From NCBI RefSeq assembly GCF_024519285.1, contig NZ_JAMZCY010000001.1, positions 1,674,001 through 1,738,000 of the forward strand: a stretch of 64,000 nucleotides of DNA. The letters run 5' to 3'. The translations under genes and the position numbers were made by a program. Origin of the DNA: Cohnella sp. WQ 127256 (lineage in GTDB: Bacteria > Bacillota > Bacilli > Paenibacillales > Paenibacillaceae). The notes beneath the pieces are model-generated. The model was not told the DNA's origin, searched no databases, and saw only the letters and a program-made list of their open reading frames with translations. This document shows positions 25,391-34,120 of the stretch, in pieces (the first letter of the stretch is position 1; each line of letters opens with the position of its first letter).

Positions 25391-27130
25391 TTATAAATTT
25401 TGAACATTGTATAGTCGAGCATACGAACCGTCTAGCTTCATTAAATTGTCATGAGTTCCTCGTTCCACAATATTCCCGTGCTCGATAACAATGATTTGAT
25501 CTGCATGTGTGATTGTAGAAAGCCGATGAGCGACAACGAGTGTTGTCCGATTATTCGTTAGTGCCTGCAGCGACTCCTGAATCAGATGCTCAGACTCTAA
25601 GTCAAGCGCTGAGGTTGCTTCATCAAGCACTAATATTGCTGGATCTTTAAGGAAAACCCGCGCAATCGCAATTCTCTGCTTCTGGCCACCAGACAGCTTA
25701 ACGCCACGTTCACCTATTTCTGTGTTGTAACCATCTGGTAAGCTCATGATAAAGTCATGTGCATTCGCCCGTTTGGCAGCTTCGAACATTAGAAGCTCTG
25801 ATCCCTGCGGATTGCCTAGCATTATATTCTCTCGTACGCTTCCACTAAACAAGATATTATCTTGAAGCACCATCCCAATTTGCGAACGTAGACTGATCTG
25901 AGTTACCTTGGAAATGTCTTGCCCATCAATCGTTATAATCCCTTGCTGTATATCATAAAACCTTGGAAGCAAACTAATTAGCGACGACTTCCCGCCTCCA
26001 CTCATGCCTACAAAAGCTACTGTCTGTCCTCGCTCAATAGTCAAATTGATATTTTTCAGAACATCATCACTTTCATCCCGATATCTAAAGCTGACATTTT
26101 GAAATTCAATTTTCCCTGCTATTTTCTGAAGTGGCTTCGCGCCTGCTTCGTCTTCAATTTCTTCAGGCTCGTTCATAAGCTCCATGACTCTCTCTAAGGA
26201 AGCAGAAGCTTGTGTCAATTCTGTTGAAGCATTAACTAGTCTTCGTAGGGGCATATATAATCGATCCAGATACCCATAGAATGCCACAAATCCCCCTATT
26301 GTTAAACCTTCCGTTATGACAAGGTAACCACCATATAACAAAATAAGCAAAGGTGCTATTTCCGTAAGGGTGTTAATGATCGCATTCGTTAAGGCATTCC
26401 ACTTCGTCAAGGCAATGGCCCGATCGAGGAATTTTCCATTCTTAATCCCAAATTGCTTCTGCTCATGCTGCTCAAGGGTAAAGCTCTTAACGACCGGTAT
26501 CCCAACGACATGCTCGTTCAAATAGCCTTGCATATCCGCAAGTGCTGCTGAACGAGATTTGGCATAAGAACGCAATCTCTTAAATAGCTTAGTTACCGCA
26601 ATTCCATAGAAAGGTAAAATAACGATGGCACACAAAGTTAAGGTCACATTCATACTAAACATGATTCCAAGCGCGATCGTCAACGTAAACAAATCCAGCC
26701 AGACGTTCATCATGCCCGTCTCGACGATGGATTTGGTTCTTTCCGCATCGTTAATCATTCGTGAAATAATTTCACCAGATTTGCGTTCCTGATAGAACCG
26801 TAGAGACATTCTTTGCAAATGACCATACAGTTGATTACGAAGATCAAATAGAATTCGACTTGTGGTTAGTTGGGCAAAATATTGCCGGAAGTACTCTATG
26901 GGATAACGAATCACTACAAATAATACAAAGGAGATTCCGATGAGCTCAAGCAAACGAGAGATCTTATCGTCCTGGGATAATTCGGCAAGTAAAATATCGT
27001 CTACAGCATATTGCAATAACAAGGGAACAGCGAGCGGGATGGCGAACTTCAACATCCCGATGATAAGCGTTAGCGCCACAAGCCCCCGATAAGGTTTAAC
27101 AAACCTAAAATACATTCGAAAATCTTTCAT
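25391..27130 (-). CDS. ABC exporter, fused membrane and ATPase domains
   Basis: 579 residues: six membrane helices (about 1-310), then an ATPase with Walker A GMSGGGKSS, signature LSGGQKQR, Walker B AILVLDEATSALD and the His switch VAHRLST. This is the MsbA/LmrA half-transporter class, which works as a dimer and exports lipids or drugs. Walker A has Gly at a position often Ser or Ala, still within the consensus. The start is taken as the ATG at 27130 (MKDFRMYF), 8 nt after GGGGAA. Confidence 0.88.
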   Translation of the reverse strand: MKDFRMYFRFVKPYRGLVALTLIIGMLKFAIPLAVPLLLQYAVDDILLAELSQDDKISRLLELIGISFVLFVVIRYPIEYFRQYFAQLTTSRILFDLRNQLYGHLQRMSLRFYQERKSGEIISRMINDAERTKSIVETGMMNVWLDLFTLTIALGIMFSMNVTLTLCAIVILPFYGIAVTKLFKRLRSYAKSRSAALADMQGYLNEHVVGIPVVKSFTLEQHEQKQFGIKNGKFLDRAIALTKWNALTNAIINTLTEIAPLLILLYGGYLVITEGLTIGGFVAFYGYLDRLYMPLRRLVNASTELTQASASLERVMELMNEPEEIEDEAGAKPLQKIAGKIEFQNVSFRYRDESDDVLKNINLTIERGQTVAFVGMSGGGKSSLISLLPRFYDIQQGIITIDGQDISKVTQISLRSQIGMVLQDNILFSGSVRENIMLGNPQGSELLMFEAAKRANAHDFIMSLPDGYNTEIGERGVKLSGGQKQRIAIARVFLKDPAILVLDEATSALDLESEHLIQESLQALTNNRTTLVVAHRLSTITHADQIIVIEHGNIVERGTHDNLMKLDGSYARLYNVQNL

Positions 27131-27154
27131 TAACACGGTTCCCCTTTATCATAT

Positions 27155-27191
27155 AAAAACCGGAAGTGCCTCAAGTAAGGCACTGTCCGGT
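27155..27191 (-). terminator. Terminator of the GNAT gene
   Basis: ACCGGACAGTGCCT pairs with AGGCACTTCCGGT on the minus strand (one bulge, 6-nt loop), followed by TTTT. It separates the acetyltransferase from the exporter-helicase operon. Confidence 0.88.
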
Positions 27192-27204
27192 CCACGGATA
27201 AGAT

Positions 27205-27723
27205 TTATAGTTTTTTCTCAAACTTATTGAAATCACCATGTGAATTTGATGCTTTCCCAATGTGCTCATAGCCTAGTCCACTGTAGAACTCATTAAGTAC
27301 TTCATTATGGGCGAGACAATCGAGTCGGATTACTCCTTTGTCCAGCTGAGATGCCCCTGTGTCTTCTATCCACTTCATCATATGCTTTCCGTAGCCTTTA
27401 CCGGCAAATTTGCGATTAATAGCTAAACGATGGACATAAATCGCTTGATCGTCGTTCGCTCTCTCGCCCCACAAATCGTGATCCCAAGAGTTAGGCTTCT
27501 GTAATAAAATGACCATACCCACAGTTTGTTCCTCTTGGTTAAAGAGATAGACTTCTCCACGATTAATCGCTTCAGGCGTATTATGTGAATCTTCACCTCT
27601 AAGCAGATGACTCCATTGGCTCGAACCCTTTCTGAGCAGCCATTCCGCTGTGTTGACGAGAAGACGCATAATCTCCTGCGTATCTTCCGGTTCTGCACGG
27701 TTAACGCTAGTAAAAATAGACAT
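27205..27723 (-). CDS. GNAT-family N-acetyltransferase
   Basis: 172 residues with the GNAT fold: the acetyl-CoA loop is RKFAGKGYGKHMMKW, preceded by the strand IYVHRLAINR and followed by LDCLAHNEVLNEFYSGLGYEHIG. The acceptor substrate cannot be deduced. It begins MSIFTSVNRAEPED and starts 11 bp after the VanX-type gene ends, so both are probably on one transcript. Confidence 0.85.
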   Translation of the reverse strand: MSIFTSVNRAEPEDTQEIMRLLVNTAEWLLRKGSSQWSHLLRGEDSHNTPEAINRGEVYLFNQEEQTVGMVILLQKPNSWDHDLWGERANDDQAIYVHRLAINRKFAGKGYGKHMMKWIEDTGASQLDKGVIRLDCLAHNEVLNEFYSGLGYEHIGKASNSHGDFNKFEKKL

Positions 27724-27733
27724 CGTGTTCCTC

Positions 27734-28552
27734 CTATTCCACGTCGAAAGTAAAATACTTGTTCGGATACGGTTCTTTATTCAGTGTATAGTGCCACCAC
27801 TCTTTATTATAGAACTTAAACCCTTGTTTCACCATGGCATTTTTAAGAAGATTACGATTAGCAGTTTGCTTTGCTGTAATGAGCTTCGTTCCATGGCTGG
27901 ATATGGCTCCGAAAAAATCATACGGACTGCCCATATCCACAATCTTTCCTGTTTTCTTCTCAACAAGGGTCAGATCTACAGTGCTCCCACGGGAATGTCC
28001 AGATTTCGAAGCGACATACCCGAGCTTAAACACTTTAGTTTTGTCCACCTCAGGATAGAACTCCTCTTTCATTTTCGTATCCTTTGCATCCTTGGACCAG
28101 CGGATAAAATGATCAACTGCCTTCTGTGGACGATAAGCATCATAGATAAGTAGCACATAGCCCTTGCTGTCAAGCTCCTTGTTGACAGCCTTCAGAGCTT
28201 TAGCCGCCTGACTCGTGAGAATAGCTACCGGTTCCTTATAGCCATCAATCCTCTCACCGACAAAGTTGTACTCTCCATAATAGCGGATTTCGAATTTTGC
28301 ATCAGGAATGATGTCTTCCACGTAAACGAAGCCTTTAGGCAGCATTTTTTTCTTCGTGACGGCCTCGACTTCATTTCCCTTATCCTTCTCAACAGCTACC
28401 CTTTTAATGAATGAGATCGACTCAGGCTTCATTTCAGGGCTGGCTGATTGTCCCCTAGCTTGCTCTCCCGAGGTACACGAAGCCAGAGGAAGTAGGAGGA
28501 AGGATATAATGACTAACAATGAAATAGAGCTTAAGTTCCTCCTAATGTTCAT
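27734..28552 (-). CDS. D-Ala-D-Ala dipeptidase-family lipoprotein (VanX/DdpX)
   Basis: 272 residues. The signal peptide [20 protein letters not shown] ends in lipobox LASC, and the start at 28552 is chosen for this reason. The peptidase M15 domain has the zinc motifs [11 protein letters not shown] and EWWHYTL, plus YDAYRP. The family cleaves the D-Ala-D-Ala dipeptide. VanX itself is cytoplasmic, while this one is lipid-anchored outside, so salvage or wall turnover is more likely than glycopeptide resistance; no vanH or vanA is nearby. Confidence 0.82.
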   Translation of the reverse strand: MNIRRNLSSISLLVIISFLLLPLASCTSGEQARGQSASPEMKPESISFIKRVAVEKDKGNEVEAVTKKKMLPKGFVYVEDIIPDAKFEIRYYGEYNFVGERIDGYKEPVAILTSQAAKALKAVNKELDSKGYVLLIYDAYRPQKAVDHFIRWSKDAKDTKMKEEFYPEVDKTKVFKLGYVASKSGHSRGSTVDLTLVEKKTGKIVDMGSPYDFFGAISSHGTKLITAKQTANRNLLKNAMVKQGFKFYNKEWWHYTLNKEPYPNKYFTFDVE

Positions 28553-28634
28553 CGAGTAATTCCCTCTCTTCTCCACCCAAAAAGTGATAAATAAGTTATA
28601 ATAGTTTTATTTTCATGTCAGGAGGAAGATTGAG

Positions 28635-28814
28635 TTGTCAGCAACACCACGAATCGATTGTACCAAATGTCGTCATTACTATGTAACCTGGGATCCAAAG
28701 TTCCCTAAAGGCTGCAGATCTTTTGGCTTTAAGACCCACGTCATGCCCAGTATTAACGTACTCTCGTCATCCGGCAAGCCTTGCATGAGCTTTGAGCCTA
28801 AAGAAATGAAATAA
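28635..28814 (+). CDS. Small cysteine-containing protein, 59 aa
   Basis: A TTG start lies 9 nt after AGGAGG. The product begins MSATPRIDCTKCRHYYVTWD and continues PKFPKGCRSFGFK, ending PCMSFEPKEMK. Four cysteines (9, 12, 27, 50) with a CxxC pair suggest a metal site. Very similar small proteins are common in Bacillales and are often labelled uracil-DNA glycosylase, although they lack that enzyme's domains. The gene lies between two minus-strand genes, with a TATAAT element at 28597-28602. Function unknown. Confidence 0.8.
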   Translation: MSATPRIDCTKCRHYYVTWDPKFPKGCRSFGFKTHVMPSINVLSSSGKPCMSFEPKEMK

Positions 28815-28826
28815 ACAAAAAGTCAT

Positions 28827-29102
28827 TTAATTATATTTCTTCCCAACCTTAGTGCTATTGTTCAACAAATACTCAAAGTCATTCTCCTTAAGCTTCTGCT
28901 CCGCATTTCTTGCGGCCTCCGCTTCTTTCTTAATATTCTCCTGCCGAGTATTCTCCTCCTGTTTCAACGTCTCCGCCTGTAGCTTCAGCTTGGCTAACGT
29001 TCCCGCACCTAATAAATCCTTGAGCGTCACAGGCTTATCCCCTTGATCCTTTGTCGTCGGGGAACCGTTCCTCTGTTGTTGTTTCTTCTTGTTGTTTGCC
29101 AT
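28827..29102 (-). CDS. yqkE: YqkE-family small basic/coiled-coil protein (DUF3886)
   Basis: 91 residues: a Lys/Gln-rich N-terminus, then VTLKDLLGAGTLAKLKLQAE, a highly charged helix rich in Glu, Lys and Ala, and the conserved C-terminal ENDFEYLLNNSTK..KKY. This matches B. subtilis YqkE, a conserved Bacillales protein of unknown function. It overlaps no gene and stops 12 bp from the small cysteine protein, convergent with it. Confidence 0.83.
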   Translation of the reverse strand: MANNKKKQQQRNGSPTTKDQGDKPVTLKDLLGAGTLAKLKLQAETLKQEENTRQENIKKEAEAARNAEQKLKENDFEYLLNNSTKVGKKYN

Positions 29103-29148
29103 AGTAACTTAATGGCCTCCTTATCGCATGTTCAGCGAATATTTGTGT

Positions 29149-30063
29149 TTATGCCGTAGGATTGTTGAGTTCTTCAACGACTTCCTTGAAGCGATCCGGA
29201 TAGTCGGTATGCACCCCATCGACACCCCATTTTAACGCTTTATCCATATTGACTTGATAATTAACGGTGTAGGGATACATAAGTAGTCCCGCGTTTTTGA
29301 CCTTGTGTACGTAATTCTCATTTATTCTTAAGAAATTCGCACCAATTCCAGTTGCATAGGAACTAATTCGGGTTAGAGTAGCGTCGGATATGTAGGCAGG
29401 ACCGTTATACCATAACAATTGAAATAAGGGAACATCTTTGTTCCATCCTCGTATTTTCATCAAGCTTTCCTTGCTGAACGATTGCACTGCAACATAGTCG
29501 ACTAGGTCATATTCTTCGACTAAAGCCCACATCTTTTCCTCTAAACCCGGATTCACATCCGGAGATTTTGTCTCCAGCATGTATCTGGTATCTTTACCAA
29601 ACTCCTCGAATACTTCGCGTAGAGTGGGTACCGTCTCGTTCGCATATTCTTCTCTTGCGTAGATTTGATACTCTTGATTAAACCTAGATCCCGCATCCAA
29701 AACTTTAATTTCGTCTAACGTCATATTCTTAACCCGTCCAGAACCATTCGTTGTGCGGTTAACCGTCTCATCATGCATCACGATGAGCTCACCGTCCTTA
29801 GTCTCTTGCAAGTCAATTTCAATATAATCGGCCTGCATCCTAACCCCCAACCGATAAGCGGACAGCGTGCTTTCTGGAGCATAACCGGAAGCGCCACGAT
29901 GAGCAATTACGGCCACTTTCGTTTCATTGGAGAACATGCTTCTAAAGTGAACGTTGGCATCCGTATACCAGAAAATAAATACGGTCAAAGTGAGGAGCAG
30001 AAACATATGCATCATGTAGAAATACCATCTTGGAATTAATATCTTTTTAAGCATTGTCTTCAA
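29149..30063 (-). CDS. Membrane-anchored glycerophosphodiester phosphodiesterase
   Basis: About 304 residues. A basic N-terminus and one membrane helix (about 15-35) precede a GDPD TIM barrel with catalytic HRGASGYAPESTLSAY, EIDLQETKDGELIVMHD and a late GVDGVHTDYPD. It hydrolyses glycerophosphodiesters to glycerol-3-phosphate and an alcohol, probably outside the membrane, using deacylated lipids or teichoic acid parts. The TTG at 30063 lies 7 nt after AGGAGG and is the chosen start; an ATG follows three codons later. Confidence 0.87.
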   Translation of the reverse strand: MKTMLKKILIPRWYFYMMHMFLLLTLTVFIFWYTDANVHFRSMFSNETKVAVIAHRGASGYAPESTLSAYRLGVRMQADYIEIDLQETKDGELIVMHDETVNRTTNGSGRVKNMTLDEIKVLDAGSRFNQEYQIYAREEYANETVPTLREVFEEFGKDTRYMLETKSPDVNPGLEEKMWALVEEYDLVDYVAVQSFSKESLMKIRGWNKDVPLFQLLWYNGPAYISDATLTRISSYATGIGANFLRINENYVHKVKNAGLLMYPYTVNYQVNMDKALKWGVDGVHTDYPDRFKEVVEELNNPTA

Positions 30064-30159
30064 TATTACGCCTCCTGATGCATGACCCAAGCATCTAACG
30101 CTCATGGTGTCGTGGCTTATAATAATACCACTTTTACGTTAGTTTCTCACTCCTGGAAA

Positions 30160-30205
30160 TAATTAAAACGTGGTCACCCTCAAAGTAGATGAGGTTGACC
30201 ACGTT
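30160..30205 (-). terminator. Terminator of the MarR-MFS operon
   Basis: On the minus strand AACGTGGTCA-ACCTC pairs with GAGGG-TGACCACGTT around a 9-nt loop and is followed by TTTAATTATTT. Confidence 0.82.
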
Positions 30206-30225
30206 GCTTTGAAAACAACATCATA

Positions 30226-31710
30226 TTAGCTGCTTTGTTTTTCTAGCTGTGTAGACTTAATCGTCTCCGAATGAGGCTTCACTTTCTTAATGAAGAAAGC
30301 AAGCACTAACGCGGCTACAGTCATCCATGTTGCGATAACGAAGGCATGATTGATTCCATAAATCGTACCTTGCTGAGTAATTTCCAACATACCAGCCTTA
30401 TCACTTTCTGCAACTTTCCCTTGGATCGCAAGTTCCTTCACCCGACTAGCTGCAGTGTTTGTCATAATCGTGACAAGGAATGCCGTTCCAAGCGCCCCCG
30501 CGACATTACGCAAGGTTTGGGACATTGCAGAACCATGTGCATTTAAGCGTTGCGGCAATTGATTCATACCCGCCGTCTGAATCGGCATCATAAGCATGGA
30601 CATTCCGAACATCCGGAAAGTGTACATCCACACCATATGGGTGTAGGTCGTATCGATCGTTAATTTGCTAAACTCAAAGGTCGTAATAACAGTAATGATT
30701 AACCCGATCACTGCGAGCCAACGAGCGCCCACTTTATCGAAAATAATCCCTGTGATCGGTGACATGATACCCATAATAATTGCCCCTGGTAATAAGAGTA
30801 ATCCGGCATCTAAAGGGGTAAATCCGCGAATGTTCTGAAGATATATCGGCAGCAAAATCATACCGGAGTACATGGACATCGTAATAATCATATTAATGGC
30901 TGTCGTCAAAGAGAACATATTGTACTTAAATACACGGAACTCCAGGATCGGCTTGTCTGACTTGAGTTGCCGAATAAAGAACAGAACTAGTGCAACTACA
31001 CCAACGATGAGACAGGTAACAACAATCGTACTATCCCAACCATCGCGACCCGCATCACTGAAGCCGTAAAGTAAGCCACCGAATCCGAGCGTTGATAGAA
31101 TAACGCCAAGCGAATCCAATTTAGGGTTAGAAGTTTTGGTTACATTTCTCATCGATACAATTCCGAAGATCAAAGCAAACACGGAGAGTGGCAATATAAT
31201 GTAAAACAATACTCTCCAATCATAATGCTCTACGACCCAGCCAGACAACGTTGGACCTACTGCAGGAGCGAAGATCATGGCTAGTCCCATCATCCCCATC
31301 GCCTTGCCACGTTCTTTGATCGGGAAGATCGTTAGGAAGATTACAGTCATTAAGGGCATCAAAATCCCAGCGCCAGCGGCTTGGATGAGACGACCGGTTA
31401 GCACTAACTCGAAATTTGGAGCAACTGCACATAATATCGTACCTGCCGTAAACAAACTCATGGCTGTCGTAAACAACTGCCTCGTTGAGAACCGCTCGAT
31501 TAAATAAGCGCTAACAGGAATAAGCACACCGTTTACTAGAAGATAACCTGTGGCAAGCCATTGGATGGTATTTGCACCAATACCTAGGTCTTCCATCATT
31601 TTAGGCATTGCAACGTTCAATAAGGTTTGGGCTAGTATCGCTACGAATGCGCCTATAAGGAGAGCGGCGACAATCGGCCCTCTTTTCAATGTGGAGCTTG
31701 TATTACTCAT
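30226..31710 (-). CDS. MFS drug exporter, DHA2 (14-helix, EmrB/QacA) family
   Basis: 494 residues and 14 hydrophobic helices. Motif C (GPTLSGW, residues near 150) marks antiport exporters, and LNVAMPKMMEDLGI near the N-terminus is typical of DHA2 members. The start ATG at 31710 overlaps the end of the MarR gene, with AGAGGA 8 nt upstream. The operon with a MarR repressor points to inducible efflux of a toxic compound, whose identity is unknown. Confidence 0.88.
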   Translation of the reverse strand: MSNTSSTLKRGPIVAALLIGAFVAILAQTLLNVAMPKMMEDLGIGANTIQWLATGYLLVNGVLIPVSAYLIERFSTRQLFTTAMSLFTAGTILCAVAPNFELVLTGRLIQAAGAGILMPLMTVIFLTIFPIKERGKAMGMMGLAMIFAPAVGPTLSGWVVEHYDWRVLFYIILPLSVFALIFGIVSMRNVTKTSNPKLDSLGVILSTLGFGGLLYGFSDAGRDGWDSTIVVTCLIVGVVALVLFFIRQLKSDKPILEFRVFKYNMFSLTTAINMIITMSMYSGMILLPIYLQNIRGFTPLDAGLLLLPGAIIMGIMSPITGIIFDKVGARWLAVIGLIITVITTFEFSKLTIDTTYTHMVWMYTFRMFGMSMLMMPIQTAGMNQLPQRLNAHGSAMSQTLRNVAGALGTAFLVTIMTNTAASRVKELAIQGKVAESDKAGMLEITQQGTIYGINHAFVIATWMTVAALVLAFFIKKVKPHSETIKSTQLEKQSS

Positions 31711-32158
31711 CAATCTCTTCCTCTCTCTGTCTCTGGATGTTGTTTACAATTTCCTTTTGAATTCTGATCAGATGCTGTTCATCCTCCTCAGATAAATGCA
31801 GTAAGGATATGGCGAGCTGTGAGAATCGCATTTCTCTTGTCTGCTGCACGAGAGCTATCCCTTCATGCGTAAGAGTCAAGCTAATGGAGCGACGATTGGT
31901 CGCTGGACGTTCACGTCTCAACCAGCCCGCTTTGACCATTCTTTCCACGATGCCACTTGTTGTGCTTGTTACGGAATATATTTTTTCGGACAATTCATTT
32001 AATCCGATCCCTGGAGTTTCCGCCACGACGATCAGAACATAATACTGTATGGGTGTAATCCCTGTCCGTTGAGTTGCATGCAGCATAGAGTGGTTCAAAG
32101 CCTGATTAACTTCACGGAATGAAGTGAATATATTTTGAATTCTCTGTTGATCCTTCAT
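31703..32158 (-). CDS. MarR-family transcriptional regulator
   Basis: 151 residues with the winged helix of MarR: LNELSEKIYSVTSTTSGIVERMVKAGWLRRERPATNRRSISLTLT, where the last part is the DxR-type wing (here N instead of D). The first gene of a two-gene operon with the exporter, it most likely represses that operon and is released by a ligand. A tandem operator candidate lies 30-58 bp upstream of the start. Confidence 0.88.
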   Translation of the reverse strand: MKDQQRIQNIFTSFREVNQALNHSMLHATQRTGITPIQYYVLIVVAETPGIGLNELSEKIYSVTSTTSGIVERMVKAGWLRRERPATNRRSISLTLTHEGIALVQQTREMRFSQLAISLLHLSEEDEQHLIRIQKEIVNNIQRQREEEIDE

Positions 32159-32187
32159 AGGATCTCCTACTCTCCTTTCCGATTATT

Positions 32188-32216
32188 ATTCGCAACAGAA
32201 TATTTCGCATACGAAT
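32188..32216. promoter_or_regulatory. Tandem MarR operator candidate
   Basis: ATTCGCAACAGAAT (32188-32201) and TTTCGCATACGAAT (32203-32216) are alike in 10 of 14 positions, 15 bp apart. Each has ATTC/GAAT-like ends, as expected for dimer sites. They lie just upstream of the MarR ribosome site and would overlap its promoter. Confidence 0.45.
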
Positions 32217-32288
32217 TAAAATACTCTTTTTTAATAACTATGTCAATGTTTACATATGCCAATTTCGACATAAGGTTTCTTGGTTGCT

Positions 32289-32331
32289 GTTGATGCAATC
32301 AACGGCCACATTATTTCGCTTGTGCTATAAT
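32289..32331 (+). promoter_or_regulatory. yvgK promoter with palindrome
   Basis: An extended -10 element TGC-TATAAT (TATAAT at 32326-32331) has no good -35 box. The perfect palindrome GTTGAT-GCA-ATCAAC (32289-32303) lies immediately upstream, where an activator or autorepressor could bind. Confidence 0.5.
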
Positions 32332-32373
32332 ATGGAATAAGATTAAGCCCCTACATCCCTACGGAGGATTACG

Positions 32374-33339
32374 ATGATCAACGAGTCCTATACGACGGAA
32401 GAAATCGCGAAATTACTTAAAATATCAAAACTAACCGTATATGACTTGCTTAAAAAGGGCGAGCTTGCTTCCTATCGAGTAGGAAAACAGATGCGGGTAG
32501 ATGCAAGCGATCTTAAAGCGTTTAAGCTCCGTGCTAAAGGTGTAGTTGGCGCCGACATTTTACAAGACGCCGCGTCATCTTCGATACAGAACGATCTTAC
32601 AAGGAAAACCTCCTCCCCCGCTCCTATAGGTGATAGACAGCTCGTCATTACCGGACAAGACGTTAGTCTTGACATCCTTTCCAGACATATCGAGAAACAG
32701 GCAGCAGGCACTCGTTCTCTACGGTCCTTCACTAGCAGTATGGACAGTCTAGTCTCCATGTATCGTGGGGAGTCGGATATCGTGAGTGTCCACCTACTTG
32801 ATGGCGATACCTGCGAGTATAACATTCCCTATATTCGTAAACTCTTCGTTAGCCAATCCTATATCGTTGTACATCTCTTGGCGCGTTCTGCCGGACTTTA
32901 TGTACAGAAGGGTAATCCCAAAAATATTATGGGGTGGGACGATCTCCTTCAACCGGGAATTACAATCGTTAACCGGGAAAAAGGTTCGGGAGCTCGCACA
33001 TTGCTTGATGAACAGCTTCGTATTCGTAAGCACCGGTCTTCCGAGCTTCTCGGCTATGAGCACGAAGAAAGCAATCATCTCGCAGTTGCCGGTCGAGTGG
33101 CAGCCAACGAAGTAGATGTAGGTGTTGGCATTGAAAAAGCGGCGCAGCTCGTTGGAAATATGGATTATATCCCCCTCATTCAGGAGCAATATGATCTCGT
33201 CATGCTCAAGCTTCCCGATAATTTACATTGGATTCAATCTGTCATACAGACCGTTCAATCAGATGCATATAAAAATGAGCTTAAGATGATTCATGGATAC
33301 GATCTGTCACGTACAGGACAAATCCTGTATGAGACTTAG
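32374..33339 (+). CDS. yvgK: Excisionase-type HTH fused to molybdate-binding-like domain (YvgK type)
   Basis: 321 residues. An excisionase/MerR-like helix-turn-helix (about 1-55: YTTEEIAKLLKISKLTVYDLLKKGELASYRVGKQ) is followed by a linker and a periplasmic-binding-like domain (about 90-310) with GDRQLVITGQD, NREKGSGARTLLDEQLR and ESNHLAVAGRVAANEVDVGVGIE. In B. subtilis the homologous yvgK lies beside the modAB-like genes yvgL and yvgM. The protein is thus a probable cytoplasmic molybdate or molybdenum-cofactor sensing regulator of the convergent modAB. Confidence 0.83.
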   Translation: MINESYTTEEIAKLLKISKLTVYDLLKKGELASYRVGKQMRVDASDLKAFKLRAKGVVGADILQDAASSSIQNDLTRKTSSPAPIGDRQLVITGQDVSLDILSRHIEKQAAGTRSLRSFTSSMDSLVSMYRGESDIVSVHLLDGDTCEYNIPYIRKLFVSQSYIVVHLLARSAGLYVQKGNPKNIMGWDDLLQPGITIVNREKGSGARTLLDEQLRIRKHRSSELLGYEHEESNHLAVAGRVAANEVDVGVGIEKAAQLVGNMDYIPLIQEQYDLVMLKLPDNLHWIQSVIQTVQSDAYKNELKMIHGYDLSRTGQILYET

Positions 33340-33380
33340 AGGGACTTAGAGCAGCCTCTGTACTTAGCGATTAGTAGCTG

Positions 33381-33425
33381 AAAGAAGCCTTAGCTCCACG
33401 ATTAAGTGGGGGCTAAGGCTTCTTT
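33381..33425. terminator. Bidirectional terminator between yvgK and modB
   Basis: AAAGAAGCCTTAGC pairs with GCTAAGGCTTCTTT around a G/C-rich inner stem. A/T runs on both sides serve both converging genes. Confidence 0.88.
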
Positions 33426-33427
33426 GA

Positions 33428-34093
33428 TTAATCTGATCTCGTAAATCGGTTCGCTACAAGGAGCATTAAGAAAGCTAGCAAAGTCATGATACCGACCCAT
33501 AACCATACGATTCTCATATTTCCACCATCGACCGCAATATAAATGGCTGTCGGAATCGTTTGGGTTCGTCCCGGAATATTACCGGCTACCATTAGAGTAG
33601 CTCCAAATTCACCAAGTGCGCGTGCAAAACCGAGGATGTATCCTGCTGTTAAAGTTTTTGCCGCAAGAGGCATTGTGATATATCGGAACACCTGCCACTC
33701 CGTCGCTCCTTGGGCTCTAGCGGAATCCTCTAGGTTACGATCTACTTCCTCGAAGCCGGCTCTCATCGTCCGATAGGCTAGAGGGAATGCAATAACGACG
33801 GCAGCGATTACCGCGACTCCCCAAGTAAACAATATGGGCCCGTTGAACAGCTTCTCGTACCATTCCCCAATTAAACTCCGACGACCTAGCGCAACGAGTA
33901 GAATAAATCCAACAACAGTCGGTGGTAAGACCAGCGGCAACAGAAGCAAAGTCTCAACCAAATTCTTGCCATAGAATTTCGCCTTAGCCATCCAGCGAGA
34001 GAATAAGACAGCTAGGACAAACACTAGCACGCTTGCAATGGCCGATACTTTAATCGAAAGAATGATAGGATCTAAGAAATCATGGCTGTTCAA
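33428..34093 (-). CDS. modB: Molybdate ABC importer permease ModB
   Basis: 221 residues, about five membrane helices, with LLPLVLPPTVVGFILL and the EAA-loop DSARAQGATEWQVFRYITMPLA. The segment FARALGEFGATLMVAGNIPGRTQTIP is characteristic of ModB/CysT permeases. It lies 27 bp after modA. No modC ATPase gene is in this cluster, so the ATPase must be supplied from elsewhere, as in B. subtilis yvgLM. Confidence 0.92.
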   Translation of the reverse strand: MNSHDFLDPIILSIKVSAIASVLVFVLAVLFSRWMAKAKFYGKNLVETLLLLPLVLPPTVVGFILLVALGRRSLIGEWYEKLFNGPILFTWGVAVIAAVVIAFPLAYRTMRAGFEEVDRNLEDSARAQGATEWQVFRYITMPLAAKTLTAGYILGFARALGEFGATLMVAGNIPGRTQTIPTAIYIAVDGGNMRIVWLWVGIMTLLAFLMLLVANRFTRSD

Positions 34094-34120
34094 ACTTCAA
34101 GCACCCTCATTCCTCAATTA

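Noticed and set aside
27734..28552. Glycopeptide-resistance cluster
   Set aside because: Only a VanX-family gene is present; no vanH, vanA or vanRS genes are nearby and the protein has a lipoprotein signal.
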